From NCBI GenBank assembly GCA_002432425.1, contig DJEL01000017.1, positions 1 to 64,000 on the forward strand: a stretch of 64,000 nt of DNA, read 5' to 3'. The position numbers were made by a program, and so were the translations under genes. Positions 1 to 8,250 of this stretch are shown piece after piece. The notes under the pieces were generated by a model, which saw nothing but the letters and a program-made list of their open reading frames with translations, had not been told where the DNA came from and ran no database searches. The stretch is from Lachnospiraceae bacterium UBA5899 (GTDB lineage Bacteria; Bacillota; Clostridia; Lachnospirales; Lachnospiraceae). Numbering within the stretch: the stretch's first letter is position 1; each line of letters opens with the position of its first letter.

Positions 1-223
1 AGTTTTAGTTTTTCATTCAAGGGTTTCATAAGGGGAGAAGCAGGGTGCTTCTGATCGCCATTGTAATATGCTGTTCAGCATCCAAGTAAAGGCAGGTGGG
101 AAATATAGAAAATAAGCTATCCGATTTTCTCCGGTCCCGGACTATAATGGTATTGTTCGAACAAAGTAACAGCAATATTGCCCCATGCATAAACGTAAAA
201 TCAATGGATAAAGGAGTAAGGAT
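1..223 (+). promoter_or_regulatory. Upstream region of the PolC-like gene with -10 box and palindrome
   Basis: No gene is seen here. Two short hairpins lie at 36-52 (AGAAGCA/TGCTTCT) and 68-81 (ATGCTG/CAGCAT), neither followed by a T-run. A TATAAT box is at 143-148 without a convincing -35. A perfect 12-bp palindrome, TTGTTCGAACAA, follows at 153-164, where a repressor would block initiation. AAAGGAG near 210-216 is the ribosome site for the start at 224. Confidence 0.45.
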
Positions 224-2338
224 ATGGATTTGGAGGAAAGAATAGAACTGCACATTCACAGTAAAGAGGGCGGAGACTCCACTGTACATGTCGGTGAAAT
301 TATGAAACAGCTAAGTGAACAGAAAATTCCGGCGGTAGCCATCACCAATACATCCAACATTTTCTGTTTTACGGAGATGGAGATGGTTCGAAAATACAGG
401 AAATACACAACGCGTGCAATTTTCGGGATGGAAATGCCGGTGGTAGATGAAGATGGCGATACATACAATATCAGTGTTTTGGTAAGAAATGACGTCGGTC
501 TGAAAAATCTGTATGGATTGATATCCGACAATGCAAGCGCAGAGGATTTTCCGGTATATGAACTAAAGGAAGTGCTTAAACACAGAGAGGGACTGCTTTT
601 AGGCTCCGGCGTAGAAAACGGAAAAATCTACAAAATGCTTAGGAAGGAGGAAACGACAGAGAAACTAAACGAGGCGTTATCCTTGTTTGACTATGTGGAA
701 GTGCTTCCGTTTGAAAAATATGAGTCGGCGAATATAAGAATCATTGATATATGCGGGGAATCCGGGATTCCGGTGGTGGCGGTCAGCGATGCCCATTATA
801 TCGATCCGGAGGAGCGCATGGCTTACAAAATTATCTGTCATTGGCGCGGAAGGAACAAATGCACCGAGGACTACCGGTTCCTGAACACGGAAGAAATGCT
901 GAAAGCCTTTTCCTACCTGCCGGAAGATAAGGCCCGGGAAGTGGTAATAAAAAATACCCACCGGATTGCGGAGATGTGTGAGACGATATCCGTTATTCCG
1001 AAAGAGAATTATTTTCCCAAAATGGAAAATGCAGCAGAAACGCTTCGGAACAGCTGCTATGAAAATTTGCGGCAGAAGTATACGGAGAAAGAGACGGCAA
1101 AGGCAGACGAAAGACTGGAAACAGAACTGGCTGCCCTGCAGAAGACGGAAATGGAAAGCTATGTGCTTCTGTTGAGAGAGCTGCTTGACAAATGTGGGCT
1201 CCGGGCCTGTGATATCTCCCTCAGGGGATGCGCCGCCGGGTCTATCGTTCTATATCTCATGGGAATAAGCGAAGTGGATCCGTTGAAGTATGAGTTGGAA
1301 CCGGAAATCCTCTTTGGAATAGAAAATGACCGGAAAATAGATATTGACATCAATGTTCCCACCGACAGACAGGAGGAGATAATGCAAAAGGCGGGAACGC
1401 TGACAGGGATAGAAGCGGCAGTCAGAGCCAGTACTTTTCTGACAGTTACGCATGCATATGCGGAATCTTTGGTGGAAGATTATATAAACGATACAGGGTA
1501 TTATTTTCTTATGGACAGGCTGGAAGAAATAGTATTGAAACTGACAGGAAATTTCAGAGGCAGAGGCAAACACCCCGGAGGAATGATATTATTTCCGTCC
1601 GGCTGTGACTATAAAAAAATCAGTCCCTTGACTAAGACAGAGGATGGAACACTGATTGCATATTATGAATTTTATTTTATGTGGCAAAGTTTTATAAGAC
1701 TGGATTTACTCTGTTATACTCCACAGGAAATGCTGATTCGGTTATCGGAGCAGACGGGAGTAAATCTGGGCGAAATACCGACAGAAGACAGCGAAGTACT
1801 GGCATTATTCAGACCGGATGAACACGGAGAAGTAACAAAGTGCGCGGATCTTCCGGAATTCCGTTCAGAAAAGACAAGAAAAATGGTGGAGGAGTTGCAT
1901 CCGGAAGGTTTTGACGATCTGGTAAAAATATGTACGCTGAGTCATGGAACTGGTATCTGGGAAGGAAACATGCAGGTTCTGGCAGAAGAAAAGGGATTTA
2001 ATATCAAGGATATACTGGGAAGCCGTGATGATATTTTCCATCATATTTTAGCGCTGGGAGTGGATAGGGTAACGGCGATTGAAATCAGCGAGGCAGTGAG
2101 AAAGGGAACTGTTTCACGCGCTGGAAATGCAAAATGGACTTCCTGGAAAAAAATATTGATGCAAAACGGAGCGGAAGAATGGTTTATCTGGTCCTGCGAG
2201 CGGATTCTGTATCTTTTTCCTAAAGCGCACGCCGTTTCCTACATGATTGTGAATATGAAACTGGGATGGTTTAAGGTTCATTATCCCGAGCAATTTGACA
2301 GGATGGTAAAACAGTATCCGGAGGAGAGATTCCTTTAA
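224..2338 (+). CDS. Shortened PolC-type DNA polymerase III alpha-like protein (PHP plus polymerase core)
   Basis: This 704-residue protein aligns by eye with the PHP and polymerase parts of PolC, which normally exceeds 1,400 residues. The PHP start keeps LHIH, the FGME glutamate and SDAHY, but the usual TDH reads TNT. Polymerase motifs follow: RGCAAGS in place of GSRGSVGSS, DIDIN (Asp373 and Asp375), HPGG, RLDLL (Asp494), SHGTGIWEGN and FPKAHAVSY. All three catalytic aspartates therefore appear present. The N-terminal OB region, the DEDD exonuclease normally inserted in PHP, the zinc-binding insertion and the beta-clamp-binding C-terminus are missing. It cannot be the main replicase. An accessory or repair polymerase, or a decaying paralogue, are the options; family placement is firm, role is inference. 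A frameshifted XRE repressor gene follows 20 bp downstream. Confidence 0.8.
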   Translation: MDLEERIELHIHSKEGGDSTVHVGEIMKQLSEQKIPAVAITNTSNIFCFTEMEMVRKYRKYTTRAIFGMEMPVVDEDGDTYNISVLVRNDVGLKNLYGLISDNASAEDFPVYELKEVLKHREGLLLGSGVENGKIYKMLRKEETTEKLNEALSLFDYVEVLPFEKYESANIRIIDICGESGIPVVAVSDAHYIDPEERMAYKIICHWRGRNKCTEDYRFLNTEEMLKAFSYLPEDKAREVVIKNTHRIAEMCETISVIPKENYFPKMENAAETLRNSCYENLRQKYTEKETAKADERLETELAALQKTEMESYVLLLRELLDKCGLRACDISLRGCAAGSIVLYLMGISEVDPLKYELEPEILFGIENDRKIDIDINVPTDRQEEIMQKAGTLTGIEAAVRASTFLTVTHAYAESLVEDYINDTGYYFLMDRLEEIVLKLTGNFRGRGKHPGGMILFPSGCDYKKISPLTKTEDGTLIAYYEFYFMWQSFIRLDLLCYTPQEMLIRLSEQTGVNLGEIPTEDSEVLALFRPDEHGEVTKCADLPEFRSEKTRKMVEELHPEGFDDLVKICTLSHGTGIWEGNMQVLAEEKGFNIKDILGSRDDIFHHILALGVDRVTAIEISEAVRKGTVSRAGNAKWTSWKKILMQNGAEEWFIWSCERILYLFPKAHAVSYMIVNMKLGWFKVHYPEQFDRMVKQYPEERFL

Positions 2339-2358
2339 GATAAAAGGGGGATTGTTTT

Positions 2359-2612
2359 ATGATTGATTATGACATCATCGCCGCTCGGATCCGGGAAGCA
2401 CGTAAAAATAAAAAGAAGGTGTCGCAGAAGAAAATGGCGGAAGATTTGCAGATGTATCAGCCGGACCTTAGTGCGCTTGAAAACAATAAACCGGGGTGCG
2501 GTATCCGGGATCTCGCCAAACTGGAAATGATTGCGGATACCTGAACGTCCCACTGAGGTATCTTCTGTTCGGAGAAGGAGAGGATATTGAAAAGGAAGAT
2601 GATTTTACATAA
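2359..2612 (+). pseudogene. XRE-family HTH regulator, frameshifted near its C-terminus
   Basis: The first 61 residues form a Cro/cI-type helix-turn-helix (SQKKMAEDLQMYQPDLSALE) and end at TGA 2542-2544 just after IADT. If one T is restored between GAT and AC at 2538-2539, the frame runs on through 2541-2612 as YLNVPLRYLLFGEGEDIEKE and a few more residues, which is the normal tail of small XRE repressors. The gene therefore carries a single-base deletion, or the assembly has an error there. It has its own ribosome site (AAAAGGGGG) and lies directly behind the PolC-like gene. It could still make a DNA-binding peptide lacking the tail. Confidence 0.75.
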
Positions 2613-2668
2613 TCTGTAGTGAGGATGTGTAGCAGACATAGCAGACAATTTACATATTGAGGAATATT

Positions 2669-2713
2669 ATTCGGAACGAAATCAAATCCATGTTGATATC
2701 GTTCCGAATTTTG
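2669..2713 (+). terminator. Rho-independent terminator after the XRE gene
   Basis: ATTCGGAACGA (2669-2679) pairs with TCGTTCCGAAT (2699-2709) and is followed by TTTTG. The 11-bp stem is perfect and the loop is about 19 nt with some further pairing inside. It separates the PolC-like/XRE pair from the reductase operon. Confidence 0.8.
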
Positions 2714-2758
2714 TTTAGAAGGAGACTTCCACAGAATACCTAAAAGTCAAATCCCCCA

Positions 2759-2805
2759 TATCCCAAACTTCTAAAAAATGGTATAATGAAATTGTGTAAT
2801 GGGAT
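2759..2805 (+). promoter_or_regulatory. Promoter of the OYE-AcnX operon with flanking inverted repeat
   Basis: An extended -10 (TGGTATAAT, 2779-2787) is present; no good -35 is seen. TATCCCA at 2759-2765 and TGGGATA at 2799-2805 form a perfect 7-bp inverted repeat that brackets the -10 with 33 bp between the arms. This could be a bipartite operator or chance. Confidence 0.5.
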
Positions 2806-2852
2806 ACGAGAACAAGAGAGAATGTAGGAAAACAAACAAAGGAGGAGTTACA

Positions 2853-4907
2853 ATGAAACAACAGTTAGAGCCGCTGTTTACACCGTGGAAAATCGGAAAT
2901 TGCGAAATCAAGAACCGCATTGTTCTGACATCCATGGGAGGAACCAACCTTTTGGGCTGGATGGAAAAGAACCATTTTGACAAAGATGGTGCCAAATTTA
3001 TTATGGAAGTAGCAAAAAATAATTGCGGTCTGGTGCTGCCAGGTTGTCAGCCGGTTTACAATCCCATGTTCGGAAGCTGGCTGTACAAAAACAAAAAAAT
3101 GTATGAGGATTTGGCAGAATGGATGCCGGAATTCCACAAGACCGGTGCCAAACTGTTTGTGCAGTTGACGGCTGGTTTCGGACGTTCTTTTACCATCAGT
3201 AAGATGATGGAAACTTTGTATACAAATAAGGTGCTCCGTGTTCTGTCCAAGCCTTTTATGGATTTGGACAAGATTACGGCAGCGCCCAGCCCGTCTCCGA
3301 ACCGTTGGTCGGACAAGGTGCCTTCCCGGGAGATGACAGTGGAAGAAATTCAGGAATTTATTACGGCTTTTGGCAAGACGGCAAAGCTGCTTAAGGATGC
3401 AGGAGTGGATGGTGTGGAAATCCATGCCGTACACGAAGGTTATTTGCTGGACCAATTTACCTTAAAATATGTCAACAAACGTACCGATGAGTACGGTGGT
3501 TCTTTTGAGAACCGGTATCGCTTTGCGGTGGAAATTGTAAAAGAAATCAAGAAGGTTTGCGGACAGGATTTCCCGGTATCCCTTCGTTACAGTGTGGAGT
3601 CAAAGACCAAGGGATTCCGTGAGGGTGCGCTTCCCGGGGAAGAATATGTGGAGGCAGGCCGCGATATGGCGGAGTCCGAAAAGGCTGCCAAGTATCTGCA
3701 GGATGCCGGATACGATATGTTAAACTGCGACAACGGTACCTATGATGCATGGTACTGGGCGCATCCTCCCATTTATATGCCGGAAAACTGCAACCTGGAG
3801 GATGTGGCGCATATCCGGAAATTCGTGGATATTCCCGTGGTTTGTGCGGGACGTATGGATGCGGAAACAGCGGCAGAAGCCATAAAGGAAGGCAGAATTG
3901 ACGGCGCCGGATTTGCCAGACAGTTCCTGGCAGACCAGGAATGGGTGACCAAGCTGATGGAGGACAAAGAGGACGACATCCGCCCCTGTATTCTGTGCCA
4001 CAATGGCTGCTTTAACATGTGTCATTACAAGGGCGTTCCCAATGACCAGGCATTGTCCGACTCTTTGCACCTGGCACGCTGCGCTGTGAATGCAGAGACT
4101 ATGCAGTGGGAGAAACATCGGATTATCAAGACCGGAAATCCGAAAAAAGTCCATATTATCGGCGGCGGTATCGGCGGCATGGAGGCAGCCAGGGTGTTGA
4201 AGCTTCGCGGTCATGAGCCGGTGATCCATGAACAGACGGACCATCTGGGTGGTACGTTTATTGCAGCCAGCGCGGAAAGCTACAAGGGAAAACTCCGGGA
4301 TTTACTGGCTTGGTACCGGAAACAGATGGCAGATTTGAATGTGGAAATCCATTATAATGAAAAAGTAGAAAATACAGAGCAGTTTGCAGGTGCACCCGTG
4401 ATTATTGCCACAGGTTCGGTGCCCCGTGTACTGAAAAAAGTGCCCGGTCATGAAAAGATGGTGGAAGCCTGCGATTACCTGACCGGTACTCCGGTAGGAG
4501 AAACGGTGGCGGTCATCGGCGGAGGTCTTACCGGCTGTGAGATTGCTTATGAACTGGCATTGCAGGGCAAACAGCCTGTTATTGTGGAAATGAAGGATGA
4601 TTTAATTGCCCAGACCGGTGTCTGCCTGGCAAACAGTTCCTATTTAAGAGAATGGTTTGCATTGCATAAAGTGCCGGTATATCTGGAAACCACCTTACAG
4701 GAAGTAAAGGACGGCAGCATTGTATGCAGGGATGCGGAAGGAAAAGAACTGACGATTTCCTGCGACAGTGTAATCAGTTCTGCCGGTTATATTCCGAACC
4801 CGCTTACGCAGGCAGGCGGCAGGACTTATCTGGTCGGTGACTGCAACGGTGTCGGGAACCTGAGAACGGTGGTATGGCGTGCTTATGAAGTAGCCATGAA
4901 AATCTGA
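2853..4907 (+). CDS. NADH:flavin oxidoreductase, old yellow enzyme / 2,4-dienoyl-CoA reductase family
   Basis: The 684-residue protein has the three-part layout of dienoyl-CoA reductase-type enzymes. An N-terminal FMN TIM barrel carries GVEIHAVHEGYLLDQF and NKRTDEYGGSFENR at about 185-215. A 4Fe-4S cluster motif follows (CILCHNGCFNMC, about 377-389). Two Rossmann folds come next: an FAD site GGGIGG near 437 and an NAD(P)H site GGGLTG near 555. The start at 2853 is chosen because GGAGG sits 8 bp upstream; an in-frame ATG at 2799 lacks such a site. The gene heads an operon with aconitase X, so the likely substrate is an enoate or imine made in that pathway rather than a fatty acyl-CoA. That substrate is inference. 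BaiCD/BaiH-type bile acid reductases belong to the same family and cannot be excluded. Confidence 0.85.
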   Translation: MKQQLEPLFTPWKIGNCEIKNRIVLTSMGGTNLLGWMEKNHFDKDGAKFIMEVAKNNCGLVLPGCQPVYNPMFGSWLYKNKKMYEDLAEWMPEFHKTGAKLFVQLTAGFGRSFTISKMMETLYTNKVLRVLSKPFMDLDKITAAPSPSPNRWSDKVPSREMTVEEIQEFITAFGKTAKLLKDAGVDGVEIHAVHEGYLLDQFTLKYVNKRTDEYGGSFENRYRFAVEIVKEIKKVCGQDFPVSLRYSVESKTKGFREGALPGEEYVEAGRDMAESEKAAKYLQDAGYDMLNCDNGTYDAWYWAHPPIYMPENCNLEDVAHIRKFVDIPVVCAGRMDAETAAEAIKEGRIDGAGFARQFLADQEWVTKLMEDKEDDIRPCILCHNGCFNMCHYKGVPNDQALSDSLHLARCAVNAETMQWEKHRIIKTGNPKKVHIIGGGIGGMEAARVLKLRGHEPVIHEQTDHLGGTFIAASAESYKGKLRDLLAWYRKQMADLNVEIHYNEKVENTEQFAGAPVIIATGSVPRVLKKVPGHEKMVEACDYLTGTPVGETVAVIGGGLTGCEIAYELALQGKQPVIVEMKDDLIAQTGVCLANSSYLREWFALHKVPVYLETTLQEVKDGSIVCRDAEGKELTISCDSVISSAGYIPNPLTQAGGRTYLVGDCNGVGNLRTVVWRAYEVAMKI

Positions 4908-4921
4908 TGGGAGGGATACAA

Positions 4922-6202
4922 ATGAATTTAACAAAAGAACAACAGGATATTTTAGACGGCAAACAGGGCGATGTGCTGGCAAAGGTAATGCAGACACTGG
5001 TGCGGTACGGAGAAGTTTTCGGCGCCGACGCCATGGTGCCTGTAACCAGTAAATACAATCATCTGGTTACATCCTTCGGTCTGAAGGCCCTGGCACCGGT
5101 CTATGAACTGATGAATCAGCTCATAGAGTCCAACAATGTGTCCAAACAGAAGTTTTCGGCGGACCCGAGACCGCTTGACCCCAACGTACCCAGTTCTTTT
5201 CTGCAGAATTTTGTTTTTAAGAATTTCATGTACTCCAAGCAGGATGACTATGAAAAACAACTGACGCAGTTAGGAATTATGGATAAAGATGCCTATACCT
5301 GTACCTGTTACATGGATGAAGTGGGCAATACACCGGCAATGGGAGACATCCTGTCCTGGTCGGAGTCCTCGGCGGTGGTTTATGCCAATTCCGTTCTGGG
5401 GGCAAGATGCAACCGTAATTCCGGGATCATCGACCTTATGGGCTCGGTAGCGGGCTACGTGCCGCGGTTCGGATTACTGACGGACGAAGGCAGAAAAGCA
5501 ACCTGGGTGGTGAAGATCGAGACCACGAAAAAGCCGGAAGCGCAGCTGCTCGGTTCTGCCATCGGCATGAAGGTTATGGCAGATGTACCCTATATAGAGG
5601 GACTGGACAAGTGGCTTGGCGGTGAACTGGATGAGGCGGCAAAGACCTATCTGAAGGATTTCGGCGCCGCAACGGCCTCCAACGGTGCGGTAGGTTTATA
5701 TCATGTGGAAAACATTACCCCGGAAGCAGTGAAATACGGAAAAGACCTTGTGGCAGAGGGCGCGAAGGTCTATGTGGTGGATGATGCGGAACTGCAGCGG
5801 GTTTATGACAGTTATCCGGTTATCTGGAAAAAGAAGGATGCCGCCCCGAAGCTGTGCTTTATGGGATGTCCGCATATGAGCTTAAACCAGTTAATTGACT
5901 GGACGAAAAAAGTGAAGCAAGGCTTAAAAGAAGCCGGAAAGACCAAAGTTTGTATTCCGACTGTCTTTACGGCAGCACCGGCGGTTCTTAAGAAATTTGA
6001 GGAAACACCCTATGCGGCTGTCTTAAAAAAGACCGGCGTCATTACTTCTTATATTTGTCCACTCATGTACATGAACAATCCGCTCAGCGGAAAAATGCCT
6101 GTCATTACTTCCAGCAATAAATTAAGAACCTATACCAGCGCCAGATATTATACGGATGAGGAAATTTTAGAGCAGATTACGAAGGGAGGCGCATCCAGAT
6201 GA
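4922..6202 (+). CDS. Aconitase X large (catalytic) subunit, AcnX-L / DUF521
   Basis: The 426-residue protein matches the AcnX catalytic domain: an N-terminal LTKEQQDILDGKQG, then NSVLGARCNRNSG and later FMGCPHMSLNQ, whose cysteines are candidate Fe-S ligands. Bacterial AcnX enzymes are known as cis-3-hydroxy-L-proline dehydratases and archaeal ones as phosphomevalonate dehydratases. A bacterial mevalonate route is not suggested by the neighbours, so a hydroxyproline-type dehydratase is more likely. ATG 4922 is preferred over the ATG at 4907 because GGGAGG (4909-4914) is correctly spaced for it and would lie inside the longer version. Its stop overlaps the small-subunit start by four bases, indicating translational coupling of the two halves. 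Confidence 0.88.
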   Translation: MNLTKEQQDILDGKQGDVLAKVMQTLVRYGEVFGADAMVPVTSKYNHLVTSFGLKALAPVYELMNQLIESNNVSKQKFSADPRPLDPNVPSSFLQNFVFKNFMYSKQDDYEKQLTQLGIMDKDAYTCTCYMDEVGNTPAMGDILSWSESSAVVYANSVLGARCNRNSGIIDLMGSVAGYVPRFGLLTDEGRKATWVVKIETTKKPEAQLLGSAIGMKVMADVPYIEGLDKWLGGELDEAAKTYLKDFGAATASNGAVGLYHVENITPEAVKYGKDLVAEGAKVYVVDDAELQRVYDSYPVIWKKKDAAPKLCFMGCPHMSLNQLIDWTKKVKQGLKEAGKTKVCIPTVFTAAPAVLKKFEETPYAAVLKKTGVITSYICPLMYMNNPLSGKMPVITSSNKLRTYTSARYYTDEEILEQITKGGASR

Positions 6203-6645
6203 AAGAGTTTAAGGGCAGAGTAGTAGCAAAAGGCACGGCAGAAGCCAAGGCACTGGTGTCCCACGGAGGACTCAATACACTGGCATCTTTCCAGAAAGCA
6301 TTGCAGTTTGGAGATAAAAAAGCAACCTGCGGGGACCAGAATAACCCGGACCTTTACGGCAAACAGATGGCAGGGAAGGCATTGTGCCTGCCGACAACCA
6401 TCGGTTCCACCACAGGCGGACTGGTACTGTACTGCGCCTGCTCCATGGGAAGACAGCCGGCATGCATGCTGTTTTCCGAACCCATTGATTCCCTGGCGGC
6501 AGCCGGTGCTATTTTAGCGGATGTATGGCTGGAAAACAGTAAGATGCCTGTCATCGACAGTCTGGGCGAAGAGTTCCTGGCTTATGTAAAGGACGATATG
6601 AATATTACGGTAAAAGAAGGTGGAGTAGTCGTATGTCAATCTTAA
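6199..6645 (+). CDS. Aconitase X small (swivel) subunit, AcnX-S / DUF126
   Basis: The 148-residue protein is the swivelling domain that pairs with AcnX-L to complete the active site. It carries the family hallmark GSTTGGLVLY near residues 72-81, followed by SEPIDSLAAAGAILADVW. In other AcnX enzymes the two domains may be fused; here they are separate, overlapping genes (ATGA). GGAGG at about 6184-6188 serves its start. The last 13 bases overlap the next gene. A strictly two-subunit dehydratase is expected, and the function follows that of the large subunit. Confidence 0.88.
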   Translation: MKEFKGRVVAKGTAEAKALVSHGGLNTLASFQKALQFGDKKATCGDQNNPDLYGKQMAGKALCLPTTIGSTTGGLVLYCACSMGRQPACMLFSEPIDSLAAAGAILADVWLENSKMPVIDSLGEEFLAYVKDDMNITVKEGGVVVCQS

Positions 6646-7379
6646 ATCAGTTAAACAGTGTACCGATGTACCTGATCTGCGGGGGAATCATTGCTTTTGT
6701 GGCAGTGGTCTGTGTTATTTTCTTGGTGAGAGCTTACCGCACCGGCAAGGCCATCGGTATGGATACCACGAAAATGAAGCGTACAATCATTTCCAGCGCC
6801 ACATTTTCCCTGCTGCCCAGTGTGGGTATTTTACTGGGAGTCATTGCCCTGTCGGGAAGCCTGGGAACTCCCTGGCCCTGGCTGCGCCTGTCCGTGATCG
6901 GTGCCCTGCACTATGAAACCCAGGTGGCTCAGGCAGCGGCGGAACAGGTGGGGCTGAGCACCCTTTCGGCTGCGGAAATGACACCGAGGGCCTTCACTAC
7001 CATTGCACTTCTTATGAGCATCTGTATTATCTGGGGAATGGTCATGTCAGTATTCTTAAATAAAAAATATACAAAGAAACTGACGGCGGACAAAAAGAGC
7101 GATAAGCCCGGGTTCGGGGACATGGCTATGACGGCCATGTTCATCGGACTGGTAAGTACCTATATCGGAAGATACATTGGCGGCTTTATATCGGAAAACG
7201 GATTGTTTACGTTTCACGGGGACTATATTCCGTTGATCGTACTGGCGGTATCGGCACTGGTCATGGCGGGTTTTGTTTATCTGGTGGAGAAAAAGAAACA
7301 GGCCTGGGTGGACAGTTTTTCCATTGCCGGCAGTATGATTGCCGGTATGCTGGCGGCTGTTCTGGCGGGACTGCTGTAA
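6633..7379 (+). CDS. DUF5058-family membrane protein
   Basis: The 248-residue, strongly hydrophobic protein has about six predicted membrane helices and the DUF5058 features I recognise (LVRAYRTGKAIGMD, SSATFSLLPSVGILLGVIALSG with WLRLSVIGALHYE). No biochemical role is established for this family to my knowledge. Its start lies inside the end of acnX-S, so it is translated with the dehydratase. Together with the next membrane gene it is a good candidate for the transporter that imports the AcnX pathway substrate. That is an inference from context only. Confidence 0.75.
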   Translation: MSILNQLNSVPMYLICGGIIAFVAVVCVIFLVRAYRTGKAIGMDTTKMKRTIISSATFSLLPSVGILLGVIALSGSLGTPWPWLRLSVIGALHYETQVAQAAAEQVGLSTLSAAEMTPRAFTTIALLMSICIIWGMVMSVFLNKKYTKKLTADKKSDKPGFGDMAMTAMFIGLVSTYIGRYIGGFISENGLFTFHGDYIPLIVLAVSALVMAGFVYLVEKKKQAWVDSFSIAGSMIAGMLAAVLAGLL

Positions 7380-7383
7380 GACA

Positions 7384-7502
7384 CCGTCTGACAGGAAAAA
7401 CGTTGCCTGACGGAAAAGCATGCCCGACAGGAAAGCATGCCCGACAGGAAATGCTGCCTGACGGGAAATGCTGCCTGACGGGAAAATATTCTGATTAGGA
7501 TA
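7384..7502 (+). repeat. Six to seven tandem copies of a 17-bp repeat
   Basis: Units run 7384-7400, 7401-7417, 7418-7434, 7435-7451, 7452-7468 and 7469-7485, with a degenerate seventh to 7502. The third and fourth are identical (GCATGCCCGACAGGAAA), as are the fifth and sixth (TGCTGCCTGACGGGAAA). The core is CTGACRGGAAA. The array fills nearly the whole 142-bp gap between the two membrane genes. It has no spacers and so is not CRISPR. It resembles a minisatellite. Confidence 0.92.
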
Positions 7503-7521
7503 TGACAGAAAGGATTACAAA

Positions 7522-8235
7522 ATGGAAGAAAATAAGAAAACGGCTGTCTGGGACAGTTATACTCGAAAAACCCATGTGATCGGCAGAATTGTCAGCATTA
7601 TCACACTGGTCATGCTGGTGGGCGCGCCTTTCCTGATCGGTAAGATACTGGGCGCCTATCCGGATCTTGGGGCGGTGGGAAAGGGATTTCTTTCCGTAGG
7701 ACTGGTATGGCTGGTCAGCAGTATCGCAGAATTTTTAATTTATACACCTATGTTGGGAGCCGGAGGCGGCTATCTGGCATTTATCACCGGCAACCTGATC
7801 AATATGAAGATTCCCTGTGCCGTCAACGCCAGGGATATGGTGGGAGCAAAGACCGGAACTCCGGAAAATGAGATCATTTCCACGATCTCCATCGCCACTT
7901 CCTCCCTGGTTACCATTCTGGTGCTGGCAATCGGTGTACTTCTGATGGTTCCCCTGCAGCCCATTTTACAGAGCGAGGTTCTGCAGCCGGCATTTGAAAA
8001 TGTGGTTCCGGCGCTGTTCGGTGCCATGGCATACAAGTATTATCGTAAAAATATGAAGATAGCAGCCCTGCCGTTAGTGGTTATGAGCCTGCTGTTTATT
8101 CTGGTACCTTCCCTGATCGGCTCCACCAGTTTTATGATCATTCCTTCCGGCGCCATTGCCATCGGCATTGCTTATCTGCTGTTCAAAAAGAAGAATGCGG
8201 CAGGAAGTAAGAACGGGAATACCAAAGAATCCTAA
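7522..8235 (+). CDS. Integral membrane protein of unknown family, probable partner of the DUF5058 protein
   Basis: I do not recognise the family with confidence. The 237 residues include about six to seven hydrophobic segments, with glycine-rich turns (TPMLGAGGGYLAFITGN) and a conserved-looking loop AVNARDMVGAKTGTPENEII that could face a ligand. AGAAAGGATT supplies the ribosome site. It follows the DUF5058 gene across the 17-bp repeats and precedes the M20 peptidase by 15 bp, so it belongs to the AcnX operon. A two-protein importer with DUF5058 is the simplest reading. No ATPase or binding protein is present, so transport would be secondary. Confidence 0.6.
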   Translation: MEENKKTAVWDSYTRKTHVIGRIVSIITLVMLVGAPFLIGKILGAYPDLGAVGKGFLSVGLVWLVSSIAEFLIYTPMLGAGGGYLAFITGNLINMKIPCAVNARDMVGAKTGTPENEIISTISIATSSLVTILVLAIGVLLMVPLQPILQSEVLQPAFENVVPALFGAMAYKYYRKNMKIAALPLVVMSLLFILVPSLIGSTSFMIIPSGAIAIGIAYLLFKKKNAAGSKNGNTKES

Positions 8236-8250
8236 GAAAAGAGGTCAGAT

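Noticed and set aside
143..164. Standard SOS (LexA) box before the PolC-like gene
   Set aside because: The palindrome has GTTC/GAAC in the opposite order and spacing to the Gram-positive box GAAC-N4-GTTC.
7384..7502. Possible CRISPR array
   Set aside because: The units are contiguous 17-mers without unique spacers, and no cas genes are present.
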